Part shown: piece by piece, positions 20,552-28,587 of the stretch
How positions within the stretch are numbered: position 1 is the stretch's first letter
Layout: each line of letters opens with the position of its first letter
Source: Rhodomicrobium sp.
Lineage (GTDB): Bacteria > Pseudomonadota > Alphaproteobacteria > Rhizobiales > HXMU1428-3
Length of the DNA stretch: 64,000 bases
Reading direction: 5' to 3'
NCBI GenBank assembly: GCA_021604665.1
Contig: BQJK01000002.1
Coordinates: 124,001 to 188,000, forward strand
Translations under genes and position numbers: made by a program
Notes under the pieces: model-generated
What the model was told of the DNA's origin: nothing
Databases searched by the model: none
The model's input: the letters and a program-made list of their open reading frames with translations, nothing else

Positions 20552-21100
20552 TTATCTAAATAGTGGGGGCCAGGGGCGGTCTTTATCTGCTTGTTGCCAA
20601 TTGGCGGCCCAGTCTGGCAGCGGCATTTGAAGCCGGGCTGTTTCATCCGCATTTAATCCCATTTCTTCCATCACATCCTCAGTTGGTATGACGCCCGTTT
20701 TGCCAGTGACGCAGGTGCGCAGCAATACGGATGAAACAGCTGCGCCGCGCACCCACATTGACTGCTCGACAAAGATCCATTTTTCATCCAGAGAGAGCAG
20801 CTTGGTGTGCGTGGTGACTTTGTTGAATAGCCGGATGCGTTTGCGATATTGGATGGTGCTGCCTGCAACCGCAAAACCCCAGCGCCGCCTGAAGAGGGCT
20901 GAGAGAAGTCCGCAGCGGATGGATAAGTCAAAACGACCGATATCATATAGCGTGAGGATGCGGCCATTATTCATCTCGGCATACATATCAAGATCCCAAG
21001 GGCGGCAAATGAAGCTGAGCTCACTGGTTTCATGGGCGGCTAACGGGCTACGAAACCTTGACCGCGCAAAAGTAAGAAGAAGCCGAGTGACTGGATACAT
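20552..21100 (-). CDS. thioesterase-like hot-dog fold protein
   Basis: 182-residue protein resembling the acyl-CoA thioesterase (4HBT / THEM6-like) group. Visible family traits: RPWDLDMYAEMNNGRILTLY, matching the D-x-(N/D)-x-H-(V/M)-N-N-x-(R/K) hot-dog entry, and the second strand region FAVAGSTIQYRKRIRLFNKV. The catalytic aspartate of classical 4HBT enzymes corresponds to D in WDLDMYAEMNN. It probably hydrolyses an acyl thioester; the substrate is unknown. The gene lies alone between the chemoreceptor and a small gene. Confidence 0.75.
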   Translation of the reverse strand: MYPVTRLLLTFARSRFRSPLAAHETSELSFICRPWDLDMYAEMNNGRILTLYDIGRFDLSIRCGLLSALFRRRWGFAVAGSTIQYRKRIRLFNKVTTHTKLLSLDEKWIFVEQSMWVRGAAVSSVLLRTCVTGKTGVIPTEDVMEEMGLNADETARLQMPLPDWAANWQQADKDRPWPPLFR

Positions 21101-21222
21101 TTTTTTCTGCTCTCTACGGTCTTAGGTACTGGTTTTAAGATAAATCCTGGATGTGTAGCGATAAACAAAGGCAACTATAGAACATTGTTTACCTCTCTAA
21201 AAGAAAATGAAAAGCGAAAGAA

Positions 21223-21279
21223 AAGAACAGCGCTGGCGCATTTGTCAGGGGGGAGGACAGAGGCATCAGCGCTGTTCTT
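21223..21279 (-). terminator. long-looped terminator hairpin after the 50-residue gene
   Basis: Perfect 13-bp inverted repeat AAGAACAGCGCTG / CAGCGCTGTTCTT with a 31-base loop. On the minus strand it is followed by a T-rich run, so it probably ends the small gene that stops at 21322. The loop is unusually long and purine/pyrimidine skewed. Confidence 0.6.
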
Positions 21280-21321
21280 ATACTTCGTTAATCGTTCTGG
21301 GAAGGAGGGAGGGCCTATATT

Positions 21322-21474
21322 TTAACGAAGCTTATTCTCGTCTATTTTGGAAATTTTCTGCTCATCGCTGAGCCGTTGCTGGCTGACTTTTTCGCCTGTG
21401 CAATAGTTGAGAAAGATACAGAAAGCGGCTGTTGCCAGTGAGACCGAAATTAAAGTTTTTAGGGCGATTGACAT
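21322..21474 (-). CDS. 50-residue single-pass membrane protein, unknown
   Basis: Small protein beginning MSIALKTLISVSLATAAFCI, which is a membrane segment or signal anchor, then a polar charged tail (QRLSDEQKISKIDENKLR). AAGGA lies 7 bases before the ATG at 21474, an excellent ribosome site. The open frame continues 13 codons upstream, but without such support. A consensus CRP-type dyad lies 86 bases upstream and a hairpin terminator downstream, so it looks like an independently regulated transcription unit. I do not recognise the family. Confidence 0.6.
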   Translation of the reverse strand: MSIALKTLISVSLATAAFCIFLNYCTGEKVSQQRLSDEQKISKIDENKLR

Positions 21475-21559
21475 GTTTGGTTCCTTCATTCTGGCGACAC
21501 CCGATTTGGCCATCGCGTTGTCTATGGTCTGAAGGATAGGTGCTGCTCTGCACTGGCGC

Positions 21560-21575
21560 TGTGAGATTTCTCACA
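21560..21575. promoter_or_regulatory. CRP/FNR-family type operator, TGTGA-N6-TCACA
   Basis: TGTGAGATTTCTCACA is a perfect dyad that matches the classical CRP core TGTGA-N6-TCACA exactly. It lies 86 bases upstream of the 50-residue membrane protein gene (minus strand) and about 100 bases beyond the stop of the lipoprotein gene. Binding by a CRP-like protein is an inference. Confidence 0.6.
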
Positions 21576-21678
21576 CAGGTGCATGGAACACTTATTTTGG
21601 AATTTGGGAGCGCCAAATGCGGGGTTTATAAGCACGGTCACGGGTGAATAGCTGGCATGCAACCGACTTATTGCCCTT

Positions 21679-22137
21679 TTAAAAGAGCCCGTGATGGCGG
21701 CAGACGAATTTTACTTTAGAAAGCTTGGCCGCATCACTGCCAAGCTGCCCGCGATGAAGGGTAGGCTTGCCCTCTTCTTCTCTTATTTCCACATAAAATG
21801 GGGTTTCTTTTTTTGCGCCAGAGAGCTGGTAGCTTGCGTAACCACAAATATGTAGCCCGGGTTGCGATGAAAATTTCAGGGTTTTGACTGAGACAAAGTC
21901 CGCTGTTTCACTCGAGGTTATCAGCCCTTTAATGCCGGTCTGATAGACCTCTGTTTGAGCGGGGCTTAGCGTGACCTGCTGCATACCGCCGGCCTCTGAT
22001 GCCTCCTCGTTTGCTTTGCCAACGAGAGAAGGCCCCTGACTGGCGCTGCACGCTGACAGGAGAGAGAGAAGCGTAGTGAAGTAGATGAGTTTTGCCAGAG
22101 CTGACTTCGTCACATTTACCAGAGCTGACTTCGTCAC
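21679..22137 (-). CDS. small lipoprotein, unknown
   Basis: 152-residue protein with a lipoprotein signal: lysine-containing n-region, hydrophobic LIYFTTLLSLLSAC with lipobox LSAC, then a polar mature part with two further cysteines (GLHICGYASYQL and VKFVCRHH) that could form a disulphide. The best start is the GTG at 22137, with GAGGGGA 6 bases upstream; the frame extends to a TTG at 22164. A 24-bp tandem duplication falls on the start, so a second identical VTKSAL start region occurs 8 codons later. Family not recognised. Confidence 0.65.
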   Translation of the reverse strand: MTKSALVNVTKSALAKLIYFTTLLSLLSACSASQGPSLVGKANEEASEAGGMQQVTLSPAQTEVYQTGIKGLITSSETADFVSVKTLKFSSQPGLHICGYASYQLSGAKKETPFYVEIREEEGKPTLHRGQLGSDAAKLSKVKFVCRHHGLF

Positions 22138-22138
22138 A
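22091..22138. repeat. 24-bp tandem duplication over a start codon
   Basis: Two adjacent 24-base copies (22091-22114 and 22115-22138) differ at one base. They are in frame and encode VTKSALVN / VTKSALAK at the start of the lipoprotein, so the GTG start codon itself is duplicated. Confidence 0.9.
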
Positions 22139-22316
22139 GCGGTTCCCCTCACAACTGTTCTCAAAAATTACCTGAACTGCTTTTTTAACCTTCCTCTGCC
22201 ACAAGAGCAAGATTTGCCGAGATGTCTAGAACCGCTTTCAACCGATTTGGTCCAGCGCTTTCTGGCAAACCATCTGCCCTGTTGTGAACATGTGAGATTG
22301 GGGTGAGTGATAAAGG

Positions 22317-24107
22317 TTATACCGCTGCAACCTTTTTCAAAAACTCATTGACCACAGTGCCTAACTCATCAGTGCGGTACATCACTTCTTTTGAAGAGGT
22401 GAGCACTATATCTACTGAAGCAAGGTTTTCACTAGCTGCCGATGTGACTTCACCGATGTTAGCAGCGACATTACTTGTCCCCGATGCAGCCTGTTGAACA
22501 TTGCTGCTTATTTCTGTGGTTGAGGCACCCTGCTCTTCAACAGCGGCGGCGATGGCTTGAACAGATTCGCTCAGACTTGTCATCAACGCGGCTATCTCCT
22601 GAATGGCATCGACTGCGCCTCTGGTTTCTGACTGAATGTTTTCAATCTGAGTGCTTATTTCTTCTGTGGCCTTGCCTGTCTGGGTGGCAAGATCTTTCAC
22701 CTCAGCTGCAACAACTGCAAAGCCTTTTCCCTGTTCGCCCGCACGTGCAGCTTCAATGGTTGCGTTGAGCGCAAGGAGATTTGTCTGTTCTGCAATTTCC
22801 CGAATGAGAGAGATAACGGCATCAATTTTTTCTGCCGATTGCGCAAGATTTGCAACTTTTGCATCTGTATTTGCTGCGGTTTCAGCGGCATTTTTGACTT
22901 CACTATTTGTGCGCATGATCTGGCGGGAGATTTCATCAATCGAGGCTGCGAGTTCTTCACTGGCTGCAGCAACGGCCTGCACATTCTCTGAAGCCTCTCT
23001 GGAGGAATTTGCCGCGCTATCTGCCTGTACATTGGTTTTGCTTGCAAGGCTTTCAAGCGCGTTGCCAGCTGAATTCAACTGCTCTGTATTTGTGGATACT
23101 GCTTTGAGTATATTTTGCGAATTAGACTGAAAATCAGATATCAACGCTTCAATTCTGGTTTGCCGTTCCTGCCGGGCGAGACGCTGTTTTTCACCTTCTG
23201 TTTCCAGCTTCTGTCGTTCTACCGCGTTTTCCTGGAATGATTTCAAAGCATGGCTCATCTGGCCGATTTCATCACTACGGTCAGCAAATGGAATGGTTTC
23301 TTCATATTTGCCGTTAGACATGTCTGTCATTACATCTGTAATAGACTGTAGAGGACGGAGAATCCGATTAAAGACAAAAACCCCGACACCTGCCATGAGG
23401 AGCAGGAAGACAGCTGAGAACCCATAAACGAGATAATTTCTTTGCTGCGCTTTTGATCGTTGGGCATCTACACTTGCTTTCAAAAGCTTCATTTTTGCAT
23501 CAATGGATGTTTTGGCGATTGCCAACAGCTGCTCAATATCACTTGTGATTTTGCTTGCCTCGGCATCAAATGCAGCCATCATCTGGTTGCCTGCTGCCGG
23601 GCCACCATCGACATAAGCTTGTGCCATTTTTTTACCTACCGCATAAAATGAGGGGAAGCTGGCTTTGCTTTTTGTGAGCGTTGTCTTCAGTTCCTCTAAA
23701 CCGAGTTTAGTGGCGAGCTCCTCAGCGTGCTGAACGTCTTTTTCAAATAATTCCGCGTTTTTTTGTGCTTCATCGAACCCGTCATTCAGACCATCCAGAC
23801 CGCGTGTTGCCGAAATGTCAGTTAGCCATTGCTGTACCTGAACCACATCCAGCTGGATTTTTTTCACGGTACTGGCCAAATCAATTGAGGGGGCAGCCAC
23901 GAATATGGACTGGTTTAAGGCTTCATCTGCAGCCTGTTCCATTCTGCTTGTCATTATCTCGGATACAGTGAGAAATGTGATTGTGAGAAGGGCAATGCCC
24001 GCCAGCACACCGATCATAAGTTGCCTAATGGATAGCGAATTAAACATATGGTGTGCCACTTTCTTTTTTCTATTGTTTTTAGTTTCAGAGGATTTGTTTT
24101 TGCCCAT
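22317..24107 (-). CDS. methyl-accepting chemotaxis protein
   Basis: 596-residue chemoreceptor. A basic N-terminus ([16 protein letters not shown]) precedes the first membrane helix (about 28-50), followed by a helical periplasmic sensor of roughly 160 residues. The second membrane helix is [19 protein letters not shown], then HAMP and the signalling domain with the tip [20 protein letters not shown]. There is no PilZ tail and no CheR-tethering pentapeptide. The start is uncertain: neither the ATG at 24107 nor one 20 codons later has a clear ribosome site. The ligand is unknown; no che gene is adjacent. Confidence 0.92.
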   Translation of the reverse strand: MGKNKSSETKNNRKKKVAHHMFNSLSIRQLMIGVLAGIALLTITFLTVSEIMTSRMEQAADEALNQSIFVAAPSIDLASTVKKIQLDVVQVQQWLTDISATRGLDGLNDGFDEAQKNAELFEKDVQHAEELATKLGLEELKTTLTKSKASFPSFYAVGKKMAQAYVDGGPAAGNQMMAAFDAEASKITSDIEQLLAIAKTSIDAKMKLLKASVDAQRSKAQQRNYLVYGFSAVFLLLMAGVGVFVFNRILRPLQSITDVMTDMSNGKYEETIPFADRSDEIGQMSHALKSFQENAVERQKLETEGEKQRLARQERQTRIEALISDFQSNSQNILKAVSTNTEQLNSAGNALESLASKTNVQADSAANSSREASENVQAVAAASEELAASIDEISRQIMRTNSEVKNAAETAANTDAKVANLAQSAEKIDAVISLIREIAEQTNLLALNATIEAARAGEQGKGFAVVAAEVKDLATQTGKATEEISTQIENIQSETRGAVDAIQEIAALMTSLSESVQAIAAAVEEQGASTTEISSNVQQAASGTSNVAANIGEVTSAASENLASVDIVLTSSKEVMYRTDELGTVVNEFLKKVAAV

Positions 24108-24357
24108 GAATCTGGTGTGGGGCTTTTAATTTTTTTCTGAACTCAGAGATTCTCTCTTAGTAATTTAAAGTGGTTAAAAAAAACTATTAATCGAAGTAAA
24201 ATTAGAAATGCTCGGGGTTTTTGCCCTTTTTTGAGAACAATTCAGAACCATAGGATTAATTCTAGTTCATGTTGTTTTATCAGGGGTTTTATTCATTTTC
24301 GGTTCATGGCTTTCTCATTAGGTCTCGAGAAACGCAACTCATAAGGGAACCAGAACA

Positions 24358-25266
24358 ATGATCAACGTCAGCGCCCTCGTGAAGGTAAAAGTCATCATGC
24401 TGATGCTTTTTGCTTTCTCACCGTTTCTCACATCCACTTCAGCCTATGCCGCGTGTGGCGGCCTTAACCAAAAGGCCTGCCCCATCTTCAAAAAGGGCCC
24501 ACCCTGTCGAACCTGGCTAACCAAGGTGAACAAAATCTGTCGCCCCTGCGGCGGGTTAAACCAGAGAGCTTGCCCTATTGCTAAAAAGGGAAAATCCTGC
24601 AAGCCGGGGCTTAAATGGAAGCTTGGTAAATGTGTGAAAGCTTCTAAGAAAAAACAGCTGAAAGTGCGGCTCCTTCAGGATGCAAAACAGCGGGTGCGGC
24701 GCATGAAGCCGCTTATCCGCCAGATTGCCTCAATATTAAGACGCTTCAACAGCAAGAAGACACTTCGTAATATCAAATCGGCTGTTAAGTCGAACAACAC
24801 GGTGAAAATGCACCGTATGATGCAGGATATGAAAACCCGGGCTCTACAAAACGCGCTAAGCAAAGCCGGGTTCAGAACAATGAGTGTTGGTGTGCAATCC
24901 TCCGCTGCGATTGCTGGTGGCTATGGCCGGGAAACTGGTGCGGCACAGGATATTTATGGCAATAACCGCCCCACAATGTATGTCTCTAAAACCTATTTTG
25001 GCGGTGTGATTGTTGGGGTTGGCAATGACCTTGTGATCTCAGCATTCACAGATGGGCAGACCTCTATTAACGGCTCGCTTTATGCGGCGATTGGTAATTT
25101 TGATGTGGGGTCAGGTGTTGGCTTGGTGCTCTGGTATGATAAGCGCAGTTTAATGATCAAGGGCATTTCTGTTGGTATCGGGATTGGCAGTGTGGGTGCT
25201 GGCGGCGCAGTTGGGCATGGCACAACTTATCTTTGCCCTTCACAGGCTTGCAACCGGGTGTTTTAA
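24358..25266 (+). CDS. secreted protein with two CGGLNQ(K/R)ACPI repeats
   Basis: 302-residue exported protein. The signal peptide ends in STSAYA, followed directly by two cysteine repeats: CGGLNQKACPIFKKGPPC and CGGLNQRACPIAKKGKSC. A very basic helical stretch follows (about residues 100-165), then a glycine-rich C-terminal half with regular short strands (GGVIVGVGNDLVIS; IGIGSVGAGGAVGHG) ending in a cysteine pair (LCPSQACNRVF). The cysteines suggest disulphides outside the cytoplasm. AAGGGA precedes the ATG by 9 bases. I recall similar CGG...ACP repeats in other exported bacterial proteins but cannot assign a function. It stands alone between a chemoreceptor gene and a tRNA. Confidence 0.75.
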   Translation: MINVSALVKVKVIMLMLFAFSPFLTSTSAYAACGGLNQKACPIFKKGPPCRTWLTKVNKICRPCGGLNQRACPIAKKGKSCKPGLKWKLGKCVKASKKKQLKVRLLQDAKQRVRRMKPLIRQIASILRRFNSKKTLRNIKSAVKSNNTVKMHRMMQDMKTRALQNALSKAGFRTMSVGVQSSAAIAGGYGRETGAAQDIYGNNRPTMYVSKTYFGGVIVGVGNDLVISAFTDGQTSINGSLYAAIGNFDVGSGVGLVLWYDKRSLMIKGISVGIGIGSVGAGGAVGHGTTYLCPSQACNRVF

Positions 25267-25366
25267 ACGCCAAACTAGCTCTCTCTAAGCCGCGCCTAAG
25301 CCGGGCATCATATTGCACAACGAAGCTACATGCTGAATGTATCTAGATGTCGATATAGGAAGAGTT

Positions 25367-25443
25367 TGGTGGGCCAGGCAGGACTCGAACCTGCGACCAG
25401 ACCGTTATGAGCGGCCGGCTCTAACCAACTGAGCTACTGGCCC
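25367..25443 (-). tRNA. tRNA with CAU anticodon, probably tRNA-Ile2
   Basis: A full cloverleaf can be drawn on the minus strand: acceptor GGGCCAG / CTGGCCC; D-arm GCTC-AGTTGGTTA-GAGC; anticodon stem GGCCG / CGGTC around CTCATAA; T-arm with GGTTCGAGTCC; and encoded CCA. The CAU anticodon fits either elongator Met or Ile2 (C34 changed to lysidine by TilS). C4 and C5 in the acceptor stem, which are Ile2-type determinants, favour Ile2. Confidence 0.92.
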
Positions 25444-25593
25444 TTGAAACAGTGCCTTTGGTTCAGGCAATTTCGAGGTTAGGGAGCTATAACTTAGTGG
25501 AGACAGTCTTGCAATAATCAAGTTATAATTCTCACCTAATGCCATAGTTTAATTGCCCTTAAAGCAGATTTTTGAACAACAAGGATTAGATTT

Positions 25594-26316
25594 ATGAGTC
25601 AGCTTATTAAAGCCCTATTGCTAATGACCCTGGCGCTTATGTTTTCGGTTACCTCTCCCCTTACTGGCTCACTTTCTGAGGCGGTAGCAGAGACGAAGCG
25701 GGTTATTACCATGACAGGCCGCGCCAGTGTTGGGGCTGCCCCTGACAAGGTGGAAATTAGCCTCGGCGTGTCATCTAAAGCAGAAACCGCGCGGGATGCG
25801 CTTACCCTCAACACTGCAAACATGAACAATGTTCTCAAAACCTTGAAAGATAATGGCATCGAGGAAAAATTTATCCAAACCTCGAATTTCTCTATTCAAC
25901 CTGATTATGAGCATTTTCGTGATGGGCGCGCGCCGAAAATTCGTGGCTATCGGGTCTCTAACTCGGTCAAAGTGCTGGTAGAAGAGATCGATAAAGTTGG
26001 CGCCCTGCTTGATAAAGTTGTCAGCTCTGGCTCTAACCAGATTAACGGCATTCGGTTTTTGGTATCTAAGGAAGATGAGCTGAAGGATGAAGCGCGCAAA
26101 TCTGCTGTGGCGGTAGCAACACGCAAAGCTAAGCTTTATGCTGAAGCGGCTGGTGTTAAACTTGGTGATGTTATCATGATCACTGAAAGCAGCCATGGCG
26201 GCGGGCACCCTGTACCAATTGCCCGGACACTGGCGAAAGAGGCGAATGCTGTGCCGATTGCCGGCGGTGAACAACAGCTGAGCGTTAGCGTCACAATGAG
26301 CTGGGAATTAGATTAG
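25594..26316 (+). CDS. SIMPL-domain (DUF541) periplasmic protein
   Basis: 240-residue exported protein with signal peptide ending near EAVAE. Its mature part shows the SIMPL/DUF541 pattern: ITMTGRASVGAAPDKVEISL at the start, RGYRVSNSVKVLVEEIDKVG in the middle, and ARKSAVAVATRKAKLYAEAA plus the closing SVSVTMSWEL. Related proteins (YggE, BP26) are periplasmic, form rings, and are linked to oxidative-stress tolerance; the mechanism is unknown. AAGGA precedes the ATG by 8 bases. Its own terminator follows. Confidence 0.9.
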   Translation: MSQLIKALLLMTLALMFSVTSPLTGSLSEAVAETKRVITMTGRASVGAAPDKVEISLGVSSKAETARDALTLNTANMNNVLKTLKDNGIEEKFIQTSNFSIQPDYEHFRDGRAPKIRGYRVSNSVKVLVEEIDKVGALLDKVVSSGSNQINGIRFLVSKEDELKDEARKSAVAVATRKAKLYAEAAGVKLGDVIMITESSHGGGHPVPIARTLAKEANAVPIAGGEQQLSVSVTMSWELD

Positions 26317-26390
26317 TCGCCGATCATCATCAAGACATATCCGCTGCCCATTGAGAGCGATGCAGATATGCTCTACCAGTTACAAAATAA

Positions 26391-26421
26391 AGAGTGCTGC
26401 GCTAATGCGCGGCACTTTTTT
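26391..26421 (+). terminator. intrinsic terminator after SIMPL gene
   Basis: Stem GTGCTGCGC / GCGCGGCAC (one G-T pair) with a TAAT loop, followed by T6. Confidence 0.88.
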
Positions 26422-26462
26422 GTTCCTACATATATTCTGTTTTTAGACTACCTACAGCTAAC

Positions 26463-26837
26463 CTAATGCTGGCGCTCATCATAGGTTTTGCGGGCGGAGA
26501 TAACGGCGTTAAAATTCTCAGACGCCCAGCTAACAAGCGGTTTCAGGACCGGTATTAACGCCGTGCCCAGCGGTGTTAGCTCATATGAAACCTCAATAGG
26601 CGGGCCGGGGCGTACAGTGCGGGTTAAATAGCCATCTCGCTCCAACGAACGCAGATTTTCAGTTAGAACCCGCTGTGTAATATCGCCCACCGCTCGCTTC
26701 ACAGCAGAAAAGCGCAGGCTGCCATCTTCCAAACTTAACAAAATCAACATCTGCCATTTGCCGCTGATATTGGCGAGCACATTGCGGATGGGGCAGAGGC
26801 TTTTCTCTTTCTCATTAGTGACGGTTATGGGGAGCAT
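26463..26837 (-). CDS. HxlR-family transcriptional regulator
   Basis: 124-residue winged-helix regulator. The conserved cysteine in SLCPIRNVLANISGKWQML, the RFSAVKRAVGDITQRVLTEN recognition region and the wing DGYLTRTVRPGPPIEVSYEL are diagnostic of HxlR/YodB proteins, many of which sense electrophiles or oxidants through that cysteine. It is divergent from the double SnoaL gene and probably controls it. A perfect dyad lies just upstream of its start. Confidence 0.9.
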   Translation of the reverse strand: MLPITVTNEKEKSLCPIRNVLANISGKWQMLILLSLEDGSLRFSAVKRAVGDITQRVLTENLRSLERDGYLTRTVRPGPPIEVSYELTPLGTALIPVLKPLVSWASENFNAVISARKTYDERQH

Positions 26838-26851
26838 GGCTGGTTCCTTTC

Positions 26852-26868
26852 AGGTAACTAACTTACCT
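26852..26868. promoter_or_regulatory. candidate HxlR operator, AGGTAA-N5-TTACCT
   Basis: Perfect 6-bp inverted repeat AGGTAACTAACTTACCT, 15 bases upstream of the hxlR-type start and inside the intergenic region shared with the divergent gene. Position and symmetry fit autoregulation; the assignment is inferred. Confidence 0.5.
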
Positions 26869-26981
26869 CGCGGTCAGCAAGGGATAATATAGTGCGTAAT
26901 TGACACTTGGTTCGTTTTTAATACCATGAGTGACACTATCTTATCAATTGTAATTAACCAGAAGATTGGAGAGTTTCTTCC

Positions 26982-27749
26982 ATGATGAAAGAACTTGTAT
27001 TGGCAGCGCTGACCGCCCTATTCGGCAGCTACGAAGCAGAGACAACGGAAAAGCTGCTTGCTAAGGATTATATTCAACATAACCCGGCGTTACCAAGCGG
27101 GCGCGATGTTATTGTTTCATTGTTACCAGAATTGAAAAAAAGCGGCATTACCGCCACCACCTTTCGGCTGATCGCTGAAGGCAATATTGTTGTTGCCCAT
27201 AATCGTTATGATAATGCCCAGGCGCTTGGTGGTGAGACAATGGTGGTGTTTGATGTTTTCCGTATTGAGAATGGTAAGCTGGCCGAGCATTGGGACAACC
27301 TTGCCGCCCTCACCCCGCCGAACCCGGCTGGTCGTAGCCAATTAGATGGGCCTACGGAGATTGTTGACCTTGATAAAACAGCTGCCAATAAAGAGCTGGT
27401 TACTGATTTTGTGCACTCCATCTTAGTTGCTGGCAAAATGGAACGCCTGCCCTCTTTTTTCAATGGCGACCGCTATCTACAGCATAACAGCCAGATTGGA
27501 GACGGGCTCTCTGGGCTGGGGGCGGCGCTGGAGGCCATGGCCAAAAAAGGCATCATCATGAAATATGAGAAGGTGCATATGGTTGTCGCTGAGGGGAATT
27601 TTGTGTTCACCATGTCTGAAGGCACCTTAGGCGGTGAGGCAACAGCCTTTTTTGATCTCTTCCGCGTTGAGGGTGGGAAAATAGCTGAGCATTGGGATGT
27701 TATATCAAGCATCCCTGCCAAGATGGCTCATACGAACGGTAAGTTCTAA
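26982..27749 (+). CDS. protein with two SnoaL-like (NTF2-fold) domains
   Basis: 255 residues made of two tandem SnoaL-like halves, each with the same pattern: a helical start, a Y-(I/L)-QHN motif (KDYIQHNPALPSG; DRYLQHNSQIGDG), and a C-terminal strand block (VVFDVFRIENGKLAEHWDNL; AFFDLFRVEGGKIAEHWDVI). Such proteins bind or isomerise small molecules, but many are of unknown activity. The duplication within one chain is clear. The gene is divergent from the HxlR regulator, a common pairing for detoxification genes. Two ATGs are adjacent; the first is used here. Structured repeats lie just downstream. Confidence 0.85.
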   Translation: MMKELVLAALTALFGSYEAETTEKLLAKDYIQHNPALPSGRDVIVSLLPELKKSGITATTFRLIAEGNIVVAHNRYDNAQALGGETMVVFDVFRIENGKLAEHWDNLAALTPPNPAGRSQLDGPTEIVDLDKTAANKELVTDFVHSILVAGKMERLPSFFNGDRYLQHNSQIGDGLSGLGAALEAMAKKGIIMKYEKVHMVVAEGNFVFTMSEGTLGGEATAFFDLFRVEGGKIAEHWDVISSIPAKMAHTNGKF

Positions 27750-27776
27750 GTGGTATAGCCTGTAGGTGGGCGGGGG

Positions 27777-27923
27777 GGATTTTGCTTTGTTCCGCTCACG
27801 GCTATTCCATTAGCTAAAGCTAATGGGCCTCCGCTGGGGCGGCGCTCGCGCCGGGCGCCGCTGGCGCGGGACGCCATGTTCGCAAGCCCAAGTAGGCTTG
27901 CTACCTTCTTCGTATAGCAGCAC
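27777..27923 (+). repeat. structured intergenic repeat, copy A
   Basis: About 147-base element sharing its layout with copies B, C and D: CGCTCACGGCTA box; hairpin 1 (27807-27826, stem CCATTAGC/GCTAATGG); GC-rich middle; CATGTTCGC box; hairpin 3 (27882-27901, GCAAGCC/GGCTTGC); then CTTCTTCGTA. It lies between convergent genes. Confidence 0.85.
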
Positions 27924-27947
27924 CTAAGTTTAAGGCTCGTTATTTGT

Positions 27948-28100
27948 GGGATTTTGCTTTGTTCCGCTCACGGCTATTTCATGAGCTCACGCTCATGAGC
28001 CTTCGCTGGGGCGGCACTCTCGCCGGGCGCTGCTGGGCGCGGGACGGCATGTTCGCAAGCCTAAAAAACAGGCTTGCGGACTTCTTACGATAGCAACATC
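27948..28100 (+). repeat. structured intergenic repeat, copy B
   Basis: Second copy in the same orientation, about 172 bases downstream of A. Hairpin 1 (27979-27998) has stem TCATGAGC/GCTCATGA. Hairpin 3 has GCAAGCCT/AGGCTTGC. The stem of hairpin 1 differs from copy A but still pairs. Confidence 0.85.
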
Positions 28101-28115
28101 TGGGTGCAGAGCTGA

Positions 28116-28472
28116 TTACTGATGGGATTTTACGTTGTTTTCTTTATCGAGAAGCACAACGGAGGGGTGGTAGTTGCGGGCTTCTTCGGCTGGCATTGTG
28201 CAATAGCTGCAAACGATGATTTCATCACCGCGCGCCGCTTTGCGGGCGGCTGCGCCATTTAATCCAAAGGTTTTTGAGCCGCGCTCACCCGGAATTGCAT
28301 AGGTGGTTAGCCGCTCGCCATTGGTGATATTATAAATATCGACCTGTTCAAACGGCAGGATGCCCGCTGTTTCCAGCAAATCCTGATCAATCGCGATGGA
28401 ACCTTCGTAATCGAGATCACAGAAAGTTACAGTCGCGCGGTGTAGTTTGGCTTTGAGCATCGTTAACTGCAT
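28116..28472 (-). CDS. panD: aspartate 1-decarboxylase proenzyme
   Basis: 118-residue pyruvoyl enzyme making beta-alanine from aspartate for pantothenate and coenzyme A. The N-terminus [20 protein letters not shown] and the self-cleavage site YEGS (the serine becomes the pyruvoyl group) are conserved, as is [18 protein letters not shown]. The ATG at 28472 matches the usual four residues before MLxxKLHR; the TTG at 28481 is in frame but unlikely. No other pan gene is adjacent. Confidence 0.95.
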   Translation of the reverse strand: MQLTMLKAKLHRATVTFCDLDYEGSIAIDQDLLETAGILPFEQVDIYNITNGERLTTYAIPGERGSKTFGLNGAAARKAARGDEIIVCSYCTMPAEEARNYHPSVVLLDKENNVKSHQ

Positions 28473-28587
28473 CAAACTCAACCTTTTTATTCAGAGAAAA
28501 TCAAATTCTATAAAGGGCCATTGCTTTTATCCGGCCCGTTAGCCCCTCCTTATATGGGGGTTCAGGCCTGAATTGCAAGTCTCCTGT

